Of a stretch of 45,701 nt of DNA, positions 33,262 to 42,284 are shown in pieces (position 1 is the first letter of the stretch; each line of letters opens with the position of its first letter). The DNA comes from a virus: the IMG/VR virus record IMGVR_UViG_3300034121_001414, positions 1 to 45,701 of that record. The stretch is one strand, 5' to 3'. The notes beneath the pieces were generated by a model. The model ran no database searches, was not told the DNA's origin, and worked only from the letters and a program-made list of their open reading frames with translations. The position numbers and the translations under genes were made by a program.

Positions 33262-34097
33262 TGGAATATATTTATGAAATTATAAAGAAGAATAAAGGAT
33301 CTCTTATTCTAATTTATTTTTATATTTTTATAGCTCAGCTATTATTTTTAGCAGAACCTTATGTTTTAGGCAAAGCCATAGATGGTCTTATTTCAAAAGA
33401 TTATTTATGGCTTCTTGCCTTTCTAGGAATTGAAATTCTTGCAAATGCTTTTATATACAAAAGAATGCTTTATGATACTGAAGTATTTATTAAAATATAC
33501 AATCAAATCGTTTATGAATATTTAGAATCTGATAAAAATTCAGATCTTTCTTCTAGAATTGCAAGAACCGATATAGCTCATAGCATAATTAATTTCTTAG
33601 AAAACGATTTACATTACTACGTAATGACTTCTATTTCAATTATCGGATCTTTATTTTTTATTCTTAATCAACATCCGAAAACAGGATTCGTTGTTATTCT
33701 TTGTACGATTCCTATGGCATTTATTGCAAAGAAATTCTATTGGTTAATTGCTAAAAGTACTAGAATAGGAAACAATCACTACGAACAAAAGGTTACTGCT
33801 ATAGAATCAGAAGATCCTGAAATCATAAAAACTTTTTATGAACGTAGAAAAAAAGTTTTAGTACATTCGTCAACAATTCAAGGAAGAAATTGGGCATCAA
33901 TAAACACAACAAAATCAATATTTCTTGTTATTGCTTTGGTTGTTTTTACAGACAAGAATATAGGTCTTACTCAAGGACAAGCAATCGCAATGTATTCTTA
34001 TATTAATCAATTCCTTATATCTTTAATGTCTATTCCTGTAGGAATGGAAATATATTCACGAATAAAAGATGTCTTAAATCGAATAAAAACAACTTAA
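33261..34097 (+). CDS. ABC-exporter transmembrane domain without ATPase
   Basis: 278 residues shaped like the membrane half of a type I ABC exporter: about six hydrophobic helices, a first pair with LILIYFYIFIAQLLFLAEPYVL (AEPYVLGKAIDG is a common exporter motif), the paired helices after SSRIARTDIAHS, and a final pair with QAIAMYSYINQFLISLMSIP. The nucleotide-binding domain that normally follows (Walker A, signature LSGGQ) is absent and none is encoded nearby. It starts on the last base of thyA. It could use a host ATPase, block a host exporter, or serve a new membrane role. An ABC-like origin is fairly clear; function is not. Confidence 0.65.
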   Translation: MEYIYEIIKKNKGSLILIYFYIFIAQLLFLAEPYVLGKAIDGLISKDYLWLLAFLGIEILANAFIYKRMLYDTEVFIKIYNQIVYEYLESDKNSDLSSRIARTDIAHSIINFLENDLHYYVMTSISIIGSLFFILNQHPKTGFVVILCTIPMAFIAKKFYWLIAKSTRIGNNHYEQKVTAIESEDPEIIKTFYERRKKVLVHSSTIQGRNWASINTTKSIFLVIALVVFTDKNIGLTQGQAIAMYSYINQFLISLMSIPVGMEIYSRIKDVLNRIKTT

Positions 34098-34099
34098 TT

Positions 34100-34231
34100 A
34101 TGGAAATTTTATTACAAACACTTACACATTTTCCTGGATGCTTTCTTGCTTGCATCTTTAGTCATTTATTACTTCATAAATTAAGCTCTAAAAAGACTAA
34201 ATCTTGTGATAATTGTAGTTGTTCAAAATAG
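34100..34231 (+). CDS. 43-residue membrane peptide with Cys-rich tail
   Basis: A short ORF in the gap after the ABC-like gene: a hydrophobic helix (PGCFLACIFSHLLLH) and a basic then Cys-rich end (CDNCSCSK, three Cys). It begins 3 bases after the previous stop and is followed by a promoter-like ATAAATACAATAA (34239-34251). Size and membrane span suit a small envelope-acting phage peptide. Coding is plausible but not certain. Confidence 0.45.
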   Translation: MEILLQTLTHFPGCFLACIFSHLLLHKLSSKKTKSCDNCSCSK

Positions 34232-34259
34232 ATTTGGATAAATACAATAAAATTCATAA

Positions 34260-34829
34260 ATGAATAAGACTGATAATATTATCAAATGGTCTATCATTTC
34301 TATATTTGTAGGACTTTATACACTTGTTAGTGGTATATCGACTATACATGTCATAGATTTTTTTAAGCTCAGTAATCCAACTTGGTTAGCAGTAACTCTT
34401 GCTATTGCTTTCGAAGTTGGAGCTGCTGCATCTTTAGCTGCAATAATTATTCTAGATAAGACGAGTAAGACCTTAGTATGGTCACTTTTTATTCTTATAA
34501 CGAGTATGCAAATGATGGGAAACATGTATTATGCATACACTCATTTAGGAGATTATAAAAATTGGTCTGAACTTTTTGGATTGATTGAAGAAGAATCAAT
34601 ATTCCAAAAACGAATCATTTCTATTGTTTCTGGTGCAATTCTTCCACTCGTTGCTTTAGGTTTTATTAAATCTCTTGTTGATTATATTCGTCCTTCTAAT
34701 GAAATAGAAGAAATTATTGTTAAAGAAGACAATAAAATCGAAGAGTTAGATAAATATATTAAAACCGATGCATCTGTAAATGTGGAAGAACCTCTTCCTC
34801 ATAAAATAAACAGACCGGGAGGATTATAA
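34260..34829 (+). CDS. Multi-pass membrane protein of unknown function
   Basis: 189 residues with about four transmembrane helices in the first 140 (SIISIFVGLYTLVSG; TWLAVTLAIAFEVGAAASLA; LVWSLFILITSM; IVSGAILPLVALGF), then a polar, acidic C-terminal tail of about 45 residues. No holin signature can be assigned, although a membrane role in lysis or exclusion is possible. Confidence 0.6.
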   Translation: MNKTDNIIKWSIISIFVGLYTLVSGISTIHVIDFFKLSNPTWLAVTLAIAFEVGAAASLAAIIILDKTSKTLVWSLFILITSMQMMGNMYYAYTHLGDYKNWSELFGLIEEESIFQKRIISIVSGAILPLVALGFIKSLVDYIRPSNEIEEIIVKEDNKIEELDKYIKTDASVNVEEPLPHKINRPGGL

Positions 34830-34830
34830 T

Positions 34831-35358
34831 ATGAATCTTACCACCGTTGAAGGTACTACAGTTACCAGTTTTTCTCAATCTACATTAGATCTACAAAAAG
34901 ATTTTTGTTGTACTGACAAAGACACTCGTAAAGTTATTCGTTGGGTTGGATGTAAACCAGGAGTTTATCAATCATCGACGAATCTTTTTTCTTCTTCTGA
35001 TTTAGCTTTATGTTCTTGGTTCCAAGAAATTTCTGATTATAATTTCGTTACCATATCTGTAGATCCTAAAGAAGTTGCCTTTTTAGATTTAGATTCTAAA
35101 TACATTTTATCTAAAATTTCTTGGCCTGCTAATGCATTAGAATCCAAAAAACTTATGGAATTTGGAATATGCGATCAAGGAGGTTATATCGGAATGACTA
35201 TTCCTTTTATTATAGGAACTCCTGTAATTCCTGATTATAGATCAGTTGTGGTAAAAGATTTATTCCATTTAAATACTGTAAATGATTTAATCCTTCCTTT
35301 AAGAATTAATAATATTTCTCCTTATACTGCTTCTATTAGCTTTTTATATGCAAAATAA
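34831..35358 (+). CDS. Putative tail or fibre-associated structural protein
   Basis: 175 residues, mostly beta-strand pattern, with a Cys pair (DFCCTDKD). It immediately precedes the two fibre genes, so an adaptor or baseplate-to-fibre role is plausible. A good Shine-Dalgarno match, GGGAGGA (34817-34823), lies 7 bases before the ATG, although it is also coding sequence for the previous protein. No family recognised. Confidence 0.5.
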   Translation: MNLTTVEGTTVTSFSQSTLDLQKDFCCTDKDTRKVIRWVGCKPGVYQSSTNLFSSSDLALCSWFQEISDYNFVTISVDPKEVAFLDLDSKYILSKISWPANALESKKLMEFGICDQGGYIGMTIPFIIGTPVIPDYRSVVVKDLFHLNTVNDLILPLRINNISPYTASISFLYAK

Positions 35359-35367
35359 AAATCAAAA

Positions 35368-36012
35368 ATGATAAATTCACCAAACGACTTAAAAATTATC
35401 TTTAGCACTGGAAGTCAAGCCACTGAAGATGCATTCGCTAATCTAATCGATTCGAGTTACAACAAATTAGAAGATTCTATTTTACTAGGTCCTACTGGAC
35501 TTACTAGCATTTATGGATTACGAGGACCTACTGGAGGAACTCATTTTGGTTTACTTGGTCCTTCTACCGGAAACGTATATGGATTGCAAGGACCTACTGG
35601 TGGAACTCATTTTGGTCTTTTAGGTCCTGAAGGAGGAACTCATTTTGGTCTTTTAGGTCCTTCTACTGGAAATGTATATGGATTGCAAGGACCTACTGGT
35701 GGAACTCATTTTGGTTTACTCGGTCCTGAAGGAGGAACTCATTTTGGTTTACTCGGTCCTTCTACCGGAAACGTATATGGATTACGAGGACCTACTGGTG
35801 GAACTCATTTTGGTCTTTTAGGTCCTGAAGGAGGAACTCATATAGGTTTATTCCTTTTATCTACTACGGAAGCTCCAGGAGCTTTCAATGAATCCGGAGA
35901 AAAAGGTCAAGTTATAATAACTAATGAAGGTACCACAGCACCATCTTCACAATTCATGTTTATTCACAATGGAGTACAATGGTTTAAGTTTGAAGGTTTG
36001 AACGATTTCTAA
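35368..36012 (+). CDS. Short fibre protein with 11-residue collagen-like repeats
   Basis: 214 residues. Residues 39-159 are eleven 11-residue units of the form GLxGPxGGTHF, alternating between GPTGGTHF, GPEGGTHF and GPSTGNVY types. The G-P content suggests a trimeric, rigid rod as in phage fibres. Residues 1-38 are a likely attachment domain and residues 165-214 a compact C-terminal head (FMFIHNGVQWFKFEGL). It is followed 15 bases later by the large fibre gene, so the two may form one adhesion apparatus. Confidence 0.75.
   Translation: MINSPNDLKIIFSTGSQATEDAFANLIDSSYNKLEDSILLGPTGLTSIYGLRGPTGGTHFGLLGPSTGNVYGLQGPTGGTHFGLLGPEGGTHFGLLGPSTGNVYGLQGPTGGTHFGLLGPEGGTHFGLLGPSTGNVYGLRGPTGGTHFGLLGPEGGTHIGLFLLSTTEAPGAFNESGEKGQVIITNEGTTAPSSQFMFIHNGVQWFKFEGLNDF
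35482..35844 (+). repeat. 33-bp tandem repeats in the short fibre gene
   Basis: Eleven in-frame 33-base units, several of which differ only at third codon positions (for example TTTTAGGTCC and TACTCGGTCC versions of the same codons). They group into a 99-base higher-order period. Because every unit is a multiple of 3, gain or loss of units changes fibre length without a frameshift. Confidence 0.9.
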
Positions 36013-36027
36013 AAAATAAAATTAAAA

Positions 36028-39000
36028 ATGCCAGCACCTAAAGATTTAGTATATTTTATAAGAGGATTAAATCGATTCGTAGATCGAAATAATACAACAG
36101 TTCAAATAAATAAAATTGGACCTACTGGACCAATCGGACCTACTGGACCTGGAAGCGGTGTTTCTGGTGCTACTTCATATTCCGATTTTATTCCTGATAT
36201 TGATTTAACTTATGATTTAGGATCTACTGCGAATCGTTGGAGAAGTCTTTATGTTGGTGCTTCTACAATTTACATAGGAGACGGTCAAATATCTTTTAAT
36301 ACTGTAAATAATACCGTAGTTCTTTCTGGTATCGAATTTTCTAATGGAACTATTATGGCTCCTACTGGTGCTAGCGGAGAAATAGAATTCGGAGGAGTGA
36401 TTATAGGTCCTTCAGGAATAATTAATTCTGTATTAATAACTAATGTTACTTATTCAGAGTTAGTTAATTTAATAGGATCTACTTCTCTAAAAGATGGATC
36501 GTACTATCGTATTACAGATTACAAAACCTGTTACGATCAACCTGATTATAATTCTCTTAAAAGTTCAATAGGCAGCACAGCAAATTACAAATCAGATGCT
36601 TCGATAGAACCTATTATCGTTTTAGCAACATCCGATTCGACTTTAGCTGAAGAGGCTTATCAACCAGATTATCCAAAAGATCGAATTAAATATGATATTT
36701 CTTTTAATCAAACGGAAAGAACTGGAAGTACTGCATATGGTAGAATAACAGAAAGAATTGACGAATTCAATAATAGAACAGATTACGATCATAGACAAGT
36801 AAAATTCAAAAGATACAAATACTATGAAATTAATCCTGATAGTCCTCTTCAAGGAACAGTTCAAATTACTCCGATTTCTGCAACGGCAATGACGGTCATA
36901 GGTGATGGAACTAATTTTAATGGATATTCAGTAGGTAATGTAGTTGGTTTTGCTAAAGAAGATCAAAAAGTTTATCGAATATCCAATATTGCGAGTGCTA
37001 CTGCAATGACAATTACCGGGTTAGCTAATGTGAGTTTAGATCCGGGTACTAAAATGTATACTGCAGATTGGGATGGCTATGATAGTTACTATCAAAGTAA
37101 TGTAGATGAAACGACGGATTTCGAAGAGTATTACACTTTTGATGGTACTAATAATTACAATAATTATATTGGAAATCATGCTAATTTATATCAAGAAAAT
37201 GAAAATGCCTTCATTTTAGCAAATAATGTTTTTCGAGATAGTTTTGTTAATAATATATTCGGAGACGGCTGCTATAATAATAATTTTAGAGATGATTGTA
37301 CTGATAATCATATAGGAAATTATTTCCATAATAATATTACTGATGATGATTTTGATGGAAATATTATTGCCAATTATTTTCGAGATAATAGAATTACTGC
37401 AAATTTTGAACGTAATAGAATAGGTGAAAATTTCAATAATAATTATATTGTTCAAGATGATTTTTATAGAAATAATATTATGAATGATTTTCGTGATAAT
37501 ATAATATTTGATGATTTTCAAAATAACGAAGTAGGTTCTCAATTTAATAACAATGAAATATGGGATCAATTCTACAAGAATGATATAGGAAACGGTTACA
37601 ATTACAACGAAACCTATTCAGAAGTTGCTGGAAATTTAATCGGAAACGGCTTCGCTAATAATGTGATATATTCAGATTTTTATGATAATCGAATAGGCGA
37701 GTATTTTAATGACAATTCAATAGGAGATTTAGGAAATAGGAATAATTATAATTTCAATGATAATCAAATAGGAAATAATTTTAATGACAATTCAATCAAT
37801 GGTAATTTCTATGATAATCAAATAGGAAATGACTTTTACAACAATATTGCAAACGGCGCTTTCTATAAAAACTTTATAGGAAATGCCTTTGCAGACAATA
37901 CAACTGGTCACGATTTTTACGGAAACCGAATAGGCAATAATTTCGACAATAATACAATAGGAGATAGTTTTTTTAGTAATGTTATTGGAGAAGATTTTGA
38001 GATGAATAGTATTACTCAAGGATTTGAAGGCAATCAAATAGGAAATCAATTTGAAAATAACACATTTGGAGATTCTCAATATTTTAATTGGAATGATACG
38101 AGTTATGGAAATCTAACTACTAGGACTTATAGTACTTTAATAGATGCTTTAAATCAGGATGTTGATAATCATATTTTAAATAGAGAGCTAATACTTCAAG
38201 ATACCGTCAATGACGAATATCATAAGGTTAAATTTTCTCAATGGACTATAGGAAATAATGGAGGAGGATTCTCATACGAAAGAATTAAGTTATTTGGAGC
38301 ATCTGGAAGTACCGGAGCAACTGGAGTAGGTGAAACTGTTTCATTTACAAAAACTAATTATGGTTCAGAAATCGATGTTATTGTTCCTGGTTCTTTAGAG
38401 ATAACCCGAGGAACCGATGGAGCTATATACAATTCCGCGGTAGAAGCCTCTTGGGATGGTAACACTCCGTCAGGAACAGAATGGAATTCAGTTTATACTC
38501 AATCTAATAATGGACAAGATTTCCAAGATAATTCTATAGGTAATGAATTCAAGAGTAATTACATAAGATCTTATTTTCAAAGCAATACTTTAGGTAACTC
38601 CATCGCAGGTAATGAATTTCTCGGAGATGTTTACGATAATAAAATGGGTAATTACACGTTTGATAATGATTTTAATGGAGATATTGGAGGAAATTCTTGG
38701 AGAGGTGGATTATATGAAAATACGATAGGTATTAACTTTAATAATAATTCCATAGGATTTGGTTTTCATGATAATGCTATAGGTGATGATTTCCAATATA
38801 ATCAAATTCTTAATTGGTTTCAAGATAATATTATCGGAGAAGGTTTTGGATATGGAGGAGGGACCGGAGGAGGAATCAGTCAAGGGAATCAAATAGGTAA
38901 TAATTTCCAAGAAAATTCGATAGGTGAATATTTCTATAATAATACGATTGCTGATAATTTTATAGGAAATACCGCTGGAAATAATTTCCAATGGAATATT

Positions 39001-39432
39001 GTGAATGCTGATATTGATAATAATGATTTTAATCAAAATATAGGATTAATCGCTAGCACTACTTATACATGGACTGGAGTTACTGGCTCTACTGACAATG
39101 TCTATACTGGCATAACAGGCTCAACTACTGTTGGGAACGGGATCAATGCTACTTTTAATGTAACCGTATTCGGCGGATCTGTTACTCAGGTTGCCTTTGC
39201 TAATCCTGGAAGATTATATAACGTAAATGATGTAATTACTATTTTTGGTAATTTGATAGGAGGATCAGACGGAACCGACGACATTACAATTACGGTTACC
39301 GAAATAAGTACACTTCCTCACGTTTATGGTAATTACACATGTCAATTATTTAAGGTCAAAGGTGGAGGAAACGCTTTATCATTTTATGATGATATGCTTG
39401 ATCTGGTAACTGATGATATAAATTCATTCTAA
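36028..39432 (+). CDS. Large tail fibre/adhesin with Asn-rich beta-solenoid repeats
   Basis: A 1,134-residue fibre. Residues 1-50 include a collagen-like GPTGPIGPTGPGSG segment. Residues about 370-690 and 825-1005 are long runs of a 10-residue repeat, N-x-I-G-x-x-F-x-x-N, for example NRIGEYFNDNSIGD and DNQIGNDFYNN. Such regular spacing of Asn, Ile and Phe predicts a beta-solenoid with an internal Asn and hydrophobic ladder. The blocks are separated by a non-repetitive domain (690-825) and end in a Gly/Thr-rich C-terminal domain that may bind the receptor. It is the main candidate for host-range specificity. Confidence 0.8.
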   Translation: MPAPKDLVYFIRGLNRFVDRNNTTVQINKIGPTGPIGPTGPGSGVSGATSYSDFIPDIDLTYDLGSTANRWRSLYVGASTIYIGDGQISFNTVNNTVVLSGIEFSNGTIMAPTGASGEIEFGGVIIGPSGIINSVLITNVTYSELVNLIGSTSLKDGSYYRITDYKTCYDQPDYNSLKSSIGSTANYKSDASIEPIIVLATSDSTLAEEAYQPDYPKDRIKYDISFNQTERTGSTAYGRITERIDEFNNRTDYDHRQVKFKRYKYYEINPDSPLQGTVQITPISATAMTVIGDGTNFNGYSVGNVVGFAKEDQKVYRISNIASATAMTITGLANVSLDPGTKMYTADWDGYDSYYQSNVDETTDFEEYYTFDGTNNYNNYIGNHANLYQENENAFILANNVFRDSFVNNIFGDGCYNNNFRDDCTDNHIGNYFHNNITDDDFDGNIIANYFRDNRITANFERNRIGENFNNNYIVQDDFYRNNIMNDFRDNIIFDDFQNNEVGSQFNNNEIWDQFYKNDIGNGYNYNETYSEVAGNLIGNGFANNVIYSDFYDNRIGEYFNDNSIGDLGNRNNYNFNDNQIGNNFNDNSINGNFYDNQIGNDFYNNIANGAFYKNFIGNAFADNTTGHDFYGNRIGNNFDNNTIGDSFFSNVIGEDFEMNSITQGFEGNQIGNQFENNTFGDSQYFNWNDTSYGNLTTRTYSTLIDALNQDVDNHILNRELILQDTVNDEYHKVKFSQWTIGNNGGGFSYERIKLFGASGSTGATGVGETVSFTKTNYGSEIDVIVPGSLEITRGTDGAIYNSAVEASWDGNTPSGTEWNSVYTQSNNGQDFQDNSIGNEFKSNYIRSYFQSNTLGNSIAGNEFLGDVYDNKMGNYTFDNDFNGDIGGNSWRGGLYENTIGINFNNNSIGFGFHDNAIGDDFQYNQILNWFQDNIIGEGFGYGGGTGGGISQGNQIGNNFQENSIGEYFYNNTIADNFIGNTAGNNFQWNIVNADIDNNDFNQNIGLIASTTYTWTGVTGSTDNVYTGITGSTTVGNGINATFNVTVFGGSVTQVAFANPGRLYNVNDVITIFGNLIGGSDGTDDITITVTEISTLPHVYGNYTCQLFKVKGGGNALSFYDDMLDLVTDDINSF
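37140..38090 (+). repeat. Degenerate ~30-bp tandem repeats in the large fibre gene (block 1)
   Basis: About 30 units of roughly 30 bases coding for the N-x-I-G-x-x-F pattern; recurring strings include AATCAAATAGGAAAT and AATAATTT. A second block occupies about 38500-39040. Copies differ in sequence but keep the 10-residue period. Confidence 0.8.
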
Positions 39433-39447
39433 AAAAATAGTTATGCA

Positions 39448-39708
39448 ATGAGAATATGTATATTGTGTGAAGAAAGTAAAGTTCTTCAGGTCAGAGAAAA
39501 AATGAAAAATGATAATATCTTACGCATTGATTTATCACCGACTGGAGAGCTACCAGCAACTCATAAATTTTGTGTTATGGCCACTTCAGATGATAAAGCA
39601 AAGAAGCTGATGGATTCTGCTGAGCTAACGATCATCGAAGCAATGAACCCTTCTGAATTTCTAGAGAAACATAATTTGAAGAAGATAGGAAAATATGCAT
39701 CTTTTTAA
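39448..39708 (+). CDS. Small protein of unknown function
   Basis: 86 residues, alpha/beta: MRICILCEESKVLQVREKM, then a strand segment CVMATSDDKAKKLMD and a final helix. Layout suggests a small ferredoxin-like or ACT-like fold, but no family is recognised. Its end overlaps the oxygenase gene by 14 bases. Confidence 0.5.
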   Translation: MRICILCEESKVLQVREKMKNDNILRIDLSPTGELPATHKFCVMATSDDKAKKLMDSAELTIIEAMNPSEFLEKHNLKKIGKYASF

Positions 39709-40312
39709 GAAAGAAAAATTTATTACTGACGATGAATCTACTCAAATAACAGAGTGGATAGAATCGATTAATCATAAAGGTAATGCAAGCAATTATCATC
39801 TTTATGAGATATCTAAAGAGCTAAATGGAAGCTCTTATACTTTTGATATTTCGAATACTAAATTAACTAATTACATCACAAAATTTCAATCTATTTCTGA
39901 TGTTTCTCAAGAAGATCTTCCAGATTTTATTTTGAATCTTTTTGATCGAATATCTAAAGAATTTAACCTCCCTAAAGATCACATATATCTACAAGCAGTA
40001 GATATGAATAAAGGAGGGAAAATAAATCCACATTATGACGTTGCTATAGACGGATATATCAATTACAAATGTAACATAAGCATTTTATCTGAAGATTACG
40101 ATATTTTCATTGATAAAGGATCTGAAAGAATTCAACGAGGAGATATTTACGGTTTTGAAGCTTCTTTGTATAAACATTGGACAAATGAATTCAAATCTAG
40201 GAGAGTTTTTTTAAGTTTTGGGTTTATGTTAAAATACGAAGATTTAAACAGAGATGTAAATGATCCAAGGGTTAGATTAAGTAGAAGGATTGAAAAATAT
40301 TTTCAAAATTAA
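39695..40312 (+). CDS. 2OG-Fe(II) oxygenase-like protein
   Basis: 205 residues. The iron facial triad of the double-stranded beta-helix is visible as His113-x-Asp115 (INPHYDVA) and His161 (SLYKHWT), and Arg169 or Arg170 (SRRVFLSFGF) fits the 2-oxoglutarate site. The N-terminal 90 residues are helical. Members hydroxylate proteins, nucleic acid bases or small molecules. Target unknown; a virion protein or a nucleotide base are possibilities. It follows the fibre genes. Confidence 0.65.
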   Translation: MHLFKKEKFITDDESTQITEWIESINHKGNASNYHLYEISKELNGSSYTFDISNTKLTNYITKFQSISDVSQEDLPDFILNLFDRISKEFNLPKDHIYLQAVDMNKGGKINPHYDVAIDGYINYKCNISILSEDYDIFIDKGSERIQRGDIYGFEASLYKHWTNEFKSRRVFLSFGFMLKYEDLNRDVNDPRVRLSRRIEKYFQN

Positions 40313-40360
40313 AAGAACTTTTTTAATCAATATACATATAATTAAGAAAATACAATTAAA

Positions 40361-40564
40361 ATGGAAAAGAAAACAAATGTAGAAAATATTGGAGAAGCTA
40401 TGTCAGTTCTTATTCAGGTAGCTGAATTAGCACAGAAAAGTGGAATTCTCTCTTTTGATGATGCTGTTGTTACTAAATCAGCTATCGATTTTTTAGTTGA
40501 ATTGAATGCTCAAGCTCAATCTCAACTTACTTCCGAAATGTCTAGCGAAGAAGGTCCAAACTAA
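40361..40564 (+). CDS. Small helical protein of unknown function
   Basis: 67 residues, two helices (SVLIQVAELAQKSG and AIDFLVELNAQAQSQL) and a polar, acidic C-terminal tail. Preceded by CATATAATTAAGA (40335-40347), an ATATAAT-type element. No family recognised. Confidence 0.5.
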   Translation: MEKKTNVENIGEAMSVLIQVAELAQKSGILSFDDAVVTKSAIDFLVELNAQAQSQLTSEMSSEEGPN

Positions 40565-40573
40565 TTTCCCTTA

Positions 40574-40783
40574 ATGGTAAGACTTTATAAAGAAGGGGAG
40601 AATTTCGATTCTCCTCTTCAAATAGGAGATATTATTGAAATAGAATCCGGAGTCTTTATCCAAATAAAGGATTTCATAAAGGAAACTGAAGAAGATTTCT
40701 TAGGAATTAAAAAAATAAACATTCGCATAAAAGGCGAAGTTATATCCAATGGAAAAACTACCAACAAACCCAGAAAAAGATAA
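40574..40783 (+). CDS. Small beta-rich protein of unknown function
   Basis: 69 residues with a strand-turn pattern (IGDIIEIESGVFIQIKDFI, INIRIKGEVIS), like a small SH3 or OB barrel, and a basic tail. Its end overlaps the next gene by 35 bases. Confidence 0.45.
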   Translation: MVRLYKEGENFDSPLQIGDIIEIESGVFIQIKDFIKETEEDFLGIKKINIRIKGEVISNGKTTNKPRKR

Positions 40784-41012
40784 AGATTTAGAAGCGATAC
40801 GCCATTACAAAGGCACGTGGAAAAACTTTTTTGATTTTTGGAAGAAACGAGGAGTCTCTTCAGATCCATATAAAGGAACTCTTCTTAAACATCCTGAAGA
40901 AAAGGAGCAAAAAGAAAGCGAATTGCCTTATCAAGATTTTGGCACTTACAAAAAATCATTAAAAAATAAATTAGTAGAGTCTTTTGAAAACTTCTTAAAA
41001 GGATCTTTATAA
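40749..41012 (+). CDS. Small protein of unknown function
   Basis: 87 residues, charged and helical, with FFDFWKKRGVSSDPYKGTLL and a C-terminal helix (KLVESFENFLKGSL). It overlaps the previous gene in another frame; ATG at 40749 is required to include the N-terminus, but a later start is possible. Confidence 0.4.
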   Translation: MEKLPTNPEKDKDLEAIRHYKGTWKNFFDFWKKRGVSSDPYKGTLLKHPEEKEQKESELPYQDFGTYKKSLKNKLVESFENFLKGSL

Positions 41013-41053
41013 GATAATTTTCGTTGAAGAGATAGATTCTCGGAGAAATTAAT

Positions 41054-42283
41054 ATGAGCACAAAAAGAAAACCTAAGAAAAAACCTGCAAATACAAATAA
41101 ACAAGCATTTGCACAATTTCAACAACCATTAGAGCAATATAAACCTTCTACAATTTCATTATCAATCATTGTAAAAAATGAATCAAATGTTATCGAAAGG
41201 ATGCTCAGTTCCGTATATCCAATTTTGGATTATTATGTGGTAGTAGATACTGGATCTACTGACGGAACTCAAGATATTATTCGTAAATTTTTCGAAGAAA
41301 AAGGAATTCCTGGTGAAGTAATAGATCATCCATGGAAGAATTTTGAAGATGCCAGAAATACTGCATTAAATGCTGTTAAAGGGAAGGCAGATTTTGGATT
41401 TTGGATCGACGCCGATGAACAACTTTTATTAGATCCTAAATTTAATCTACAAAGATTTAAAACATCTTTAACTGGATTTGATGGTGCTAATGTAAAAGTT
41501 ACATATGGTGGACAGAATTATTATCGAATGCAATTCTTTTCTACTAAAAAAGAATGGAGATGGTATGGTCCGGTACATGAAGTATTAGTATGCGATGACG
41601 GAGCTCATGTTGGAGAAGCCGAAGGAGTTGGAACTTTAGTAACTGCTGATGGTAATTCCTGGACTTCGGAATCCATACAAAAGAAATACGAAGGACATGC
41701 TAAGATTCTTGAAGATTATGTGGCTAATGACCCTAATAAAGACCCTCGTTGGGTATTTTATCTTGCACAATCATATCGAGATGCAGGAACACCAGAAAAT
41801 CAAGAAAAATCTTTAGTTTGGTATGAAAAGCGTGCCGAAATGTTTAATGGATTTTGGGAAGAGAATTACTTCGCGTTGCTAATGGCTGCTTCACTTAAAG
41901 GAGCTTTAGGTAGACCTGTCGATGAAATTCTAGAATCTTATAGAAAATGTGGAAAGACAAATCCACATAGAGCAGAACACTTAATTCCTATTATTTTACA
42001 TTATCATGCTGCAAAAGAATTTGATACTGCTTACATATATACTTCTCATGGTATGAAATTTGCAGGAAATTCTCCATTTCCTAAATCTTCTCTATTTATT
42101 GATGCTTCCGTTTATGATTGGAAGATATTTGATCTTCATACAATATCTTGTTGGTATTCTGGAAGAAAGGAAGAAGGTGTAGAAACTTTTAGAAAGCTAT
42201 GGAAAGCTGTCCAAAGCGGAAAAGTTCCACAAAGTGAAATTGCAAGATTAACAGATAATAAGAGATTTTTTCTAGGTAATTGA
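41054..42283 (+). CDS. Glycosyltransferase family 2 with helical repeat C-terminus
   Basis: 409 residues. After a basic N-terminal 40 residues, the GT-A domain starts ISLSIIVKNESNVIERML and includes VVVDTGSTDGTQDI and the catalytic DADEQ (in FWIDADEQLLLD), all classic family 2. From about residue 215 the sequence is helical and TPR-like (YEGHAKILEDYV, WVFYLAQSYRDAG, ENQEKSLVWYEKRAEMF), a layout common in phage glycosyltransferases, possibly binding an acceptor protein. It would glycosylate a phage or host macromolecule. Confidence 0.83.
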   Translation: MSTKRKPKKKPANTNKQAFAQFQQPLEQYKPSTISLSIIVKNESNVIERMLSSVYPILDYYVVVDTGSTDGTQDIIRKFFEEKGIPGEVIDHPWKNFEDARNTALNAVKGKADFGFWIDADEQLLLDPKFNLQRFKTSLTGFDGANVKVTYGGQNYYRMQFFSTKKEWRWYGPVHEVLVCDDGAHVGEAEGVGTLVTADGNSWTSESIQKKYEGHAKILEDYVANDPNKDPRWVFYLAQSYRDAGTPENQEKSLVWYEKRAEMFNGFWEENYFALLMAASLKGALGRPVDEILESYRKCGKTNPHRAEHLIPIILHYHAAKEFDTAYIYTSHGMKFAGNSPFPKSSLFIDASVYDWKIFDLHTISCWYSGRKEEGVETFRKLWKAVQSGKVPQSEIARLTDNKRFFLGN

Positions 42284-42284
42284 T

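Noticed and set aside
35482-35844. CRISPR-like array of 33-base repeats
   Set aside because: Units are directly adjacent, in frame, with no spacers, and encode a regular protein repeat.
37216-39036. Several antisense Ile-rich reading frames in the large fibre gene
   Set aside because: They arise because AAT/ATT-rich repeats lack stops on the reverse strand; composition is that of a shadow frame.
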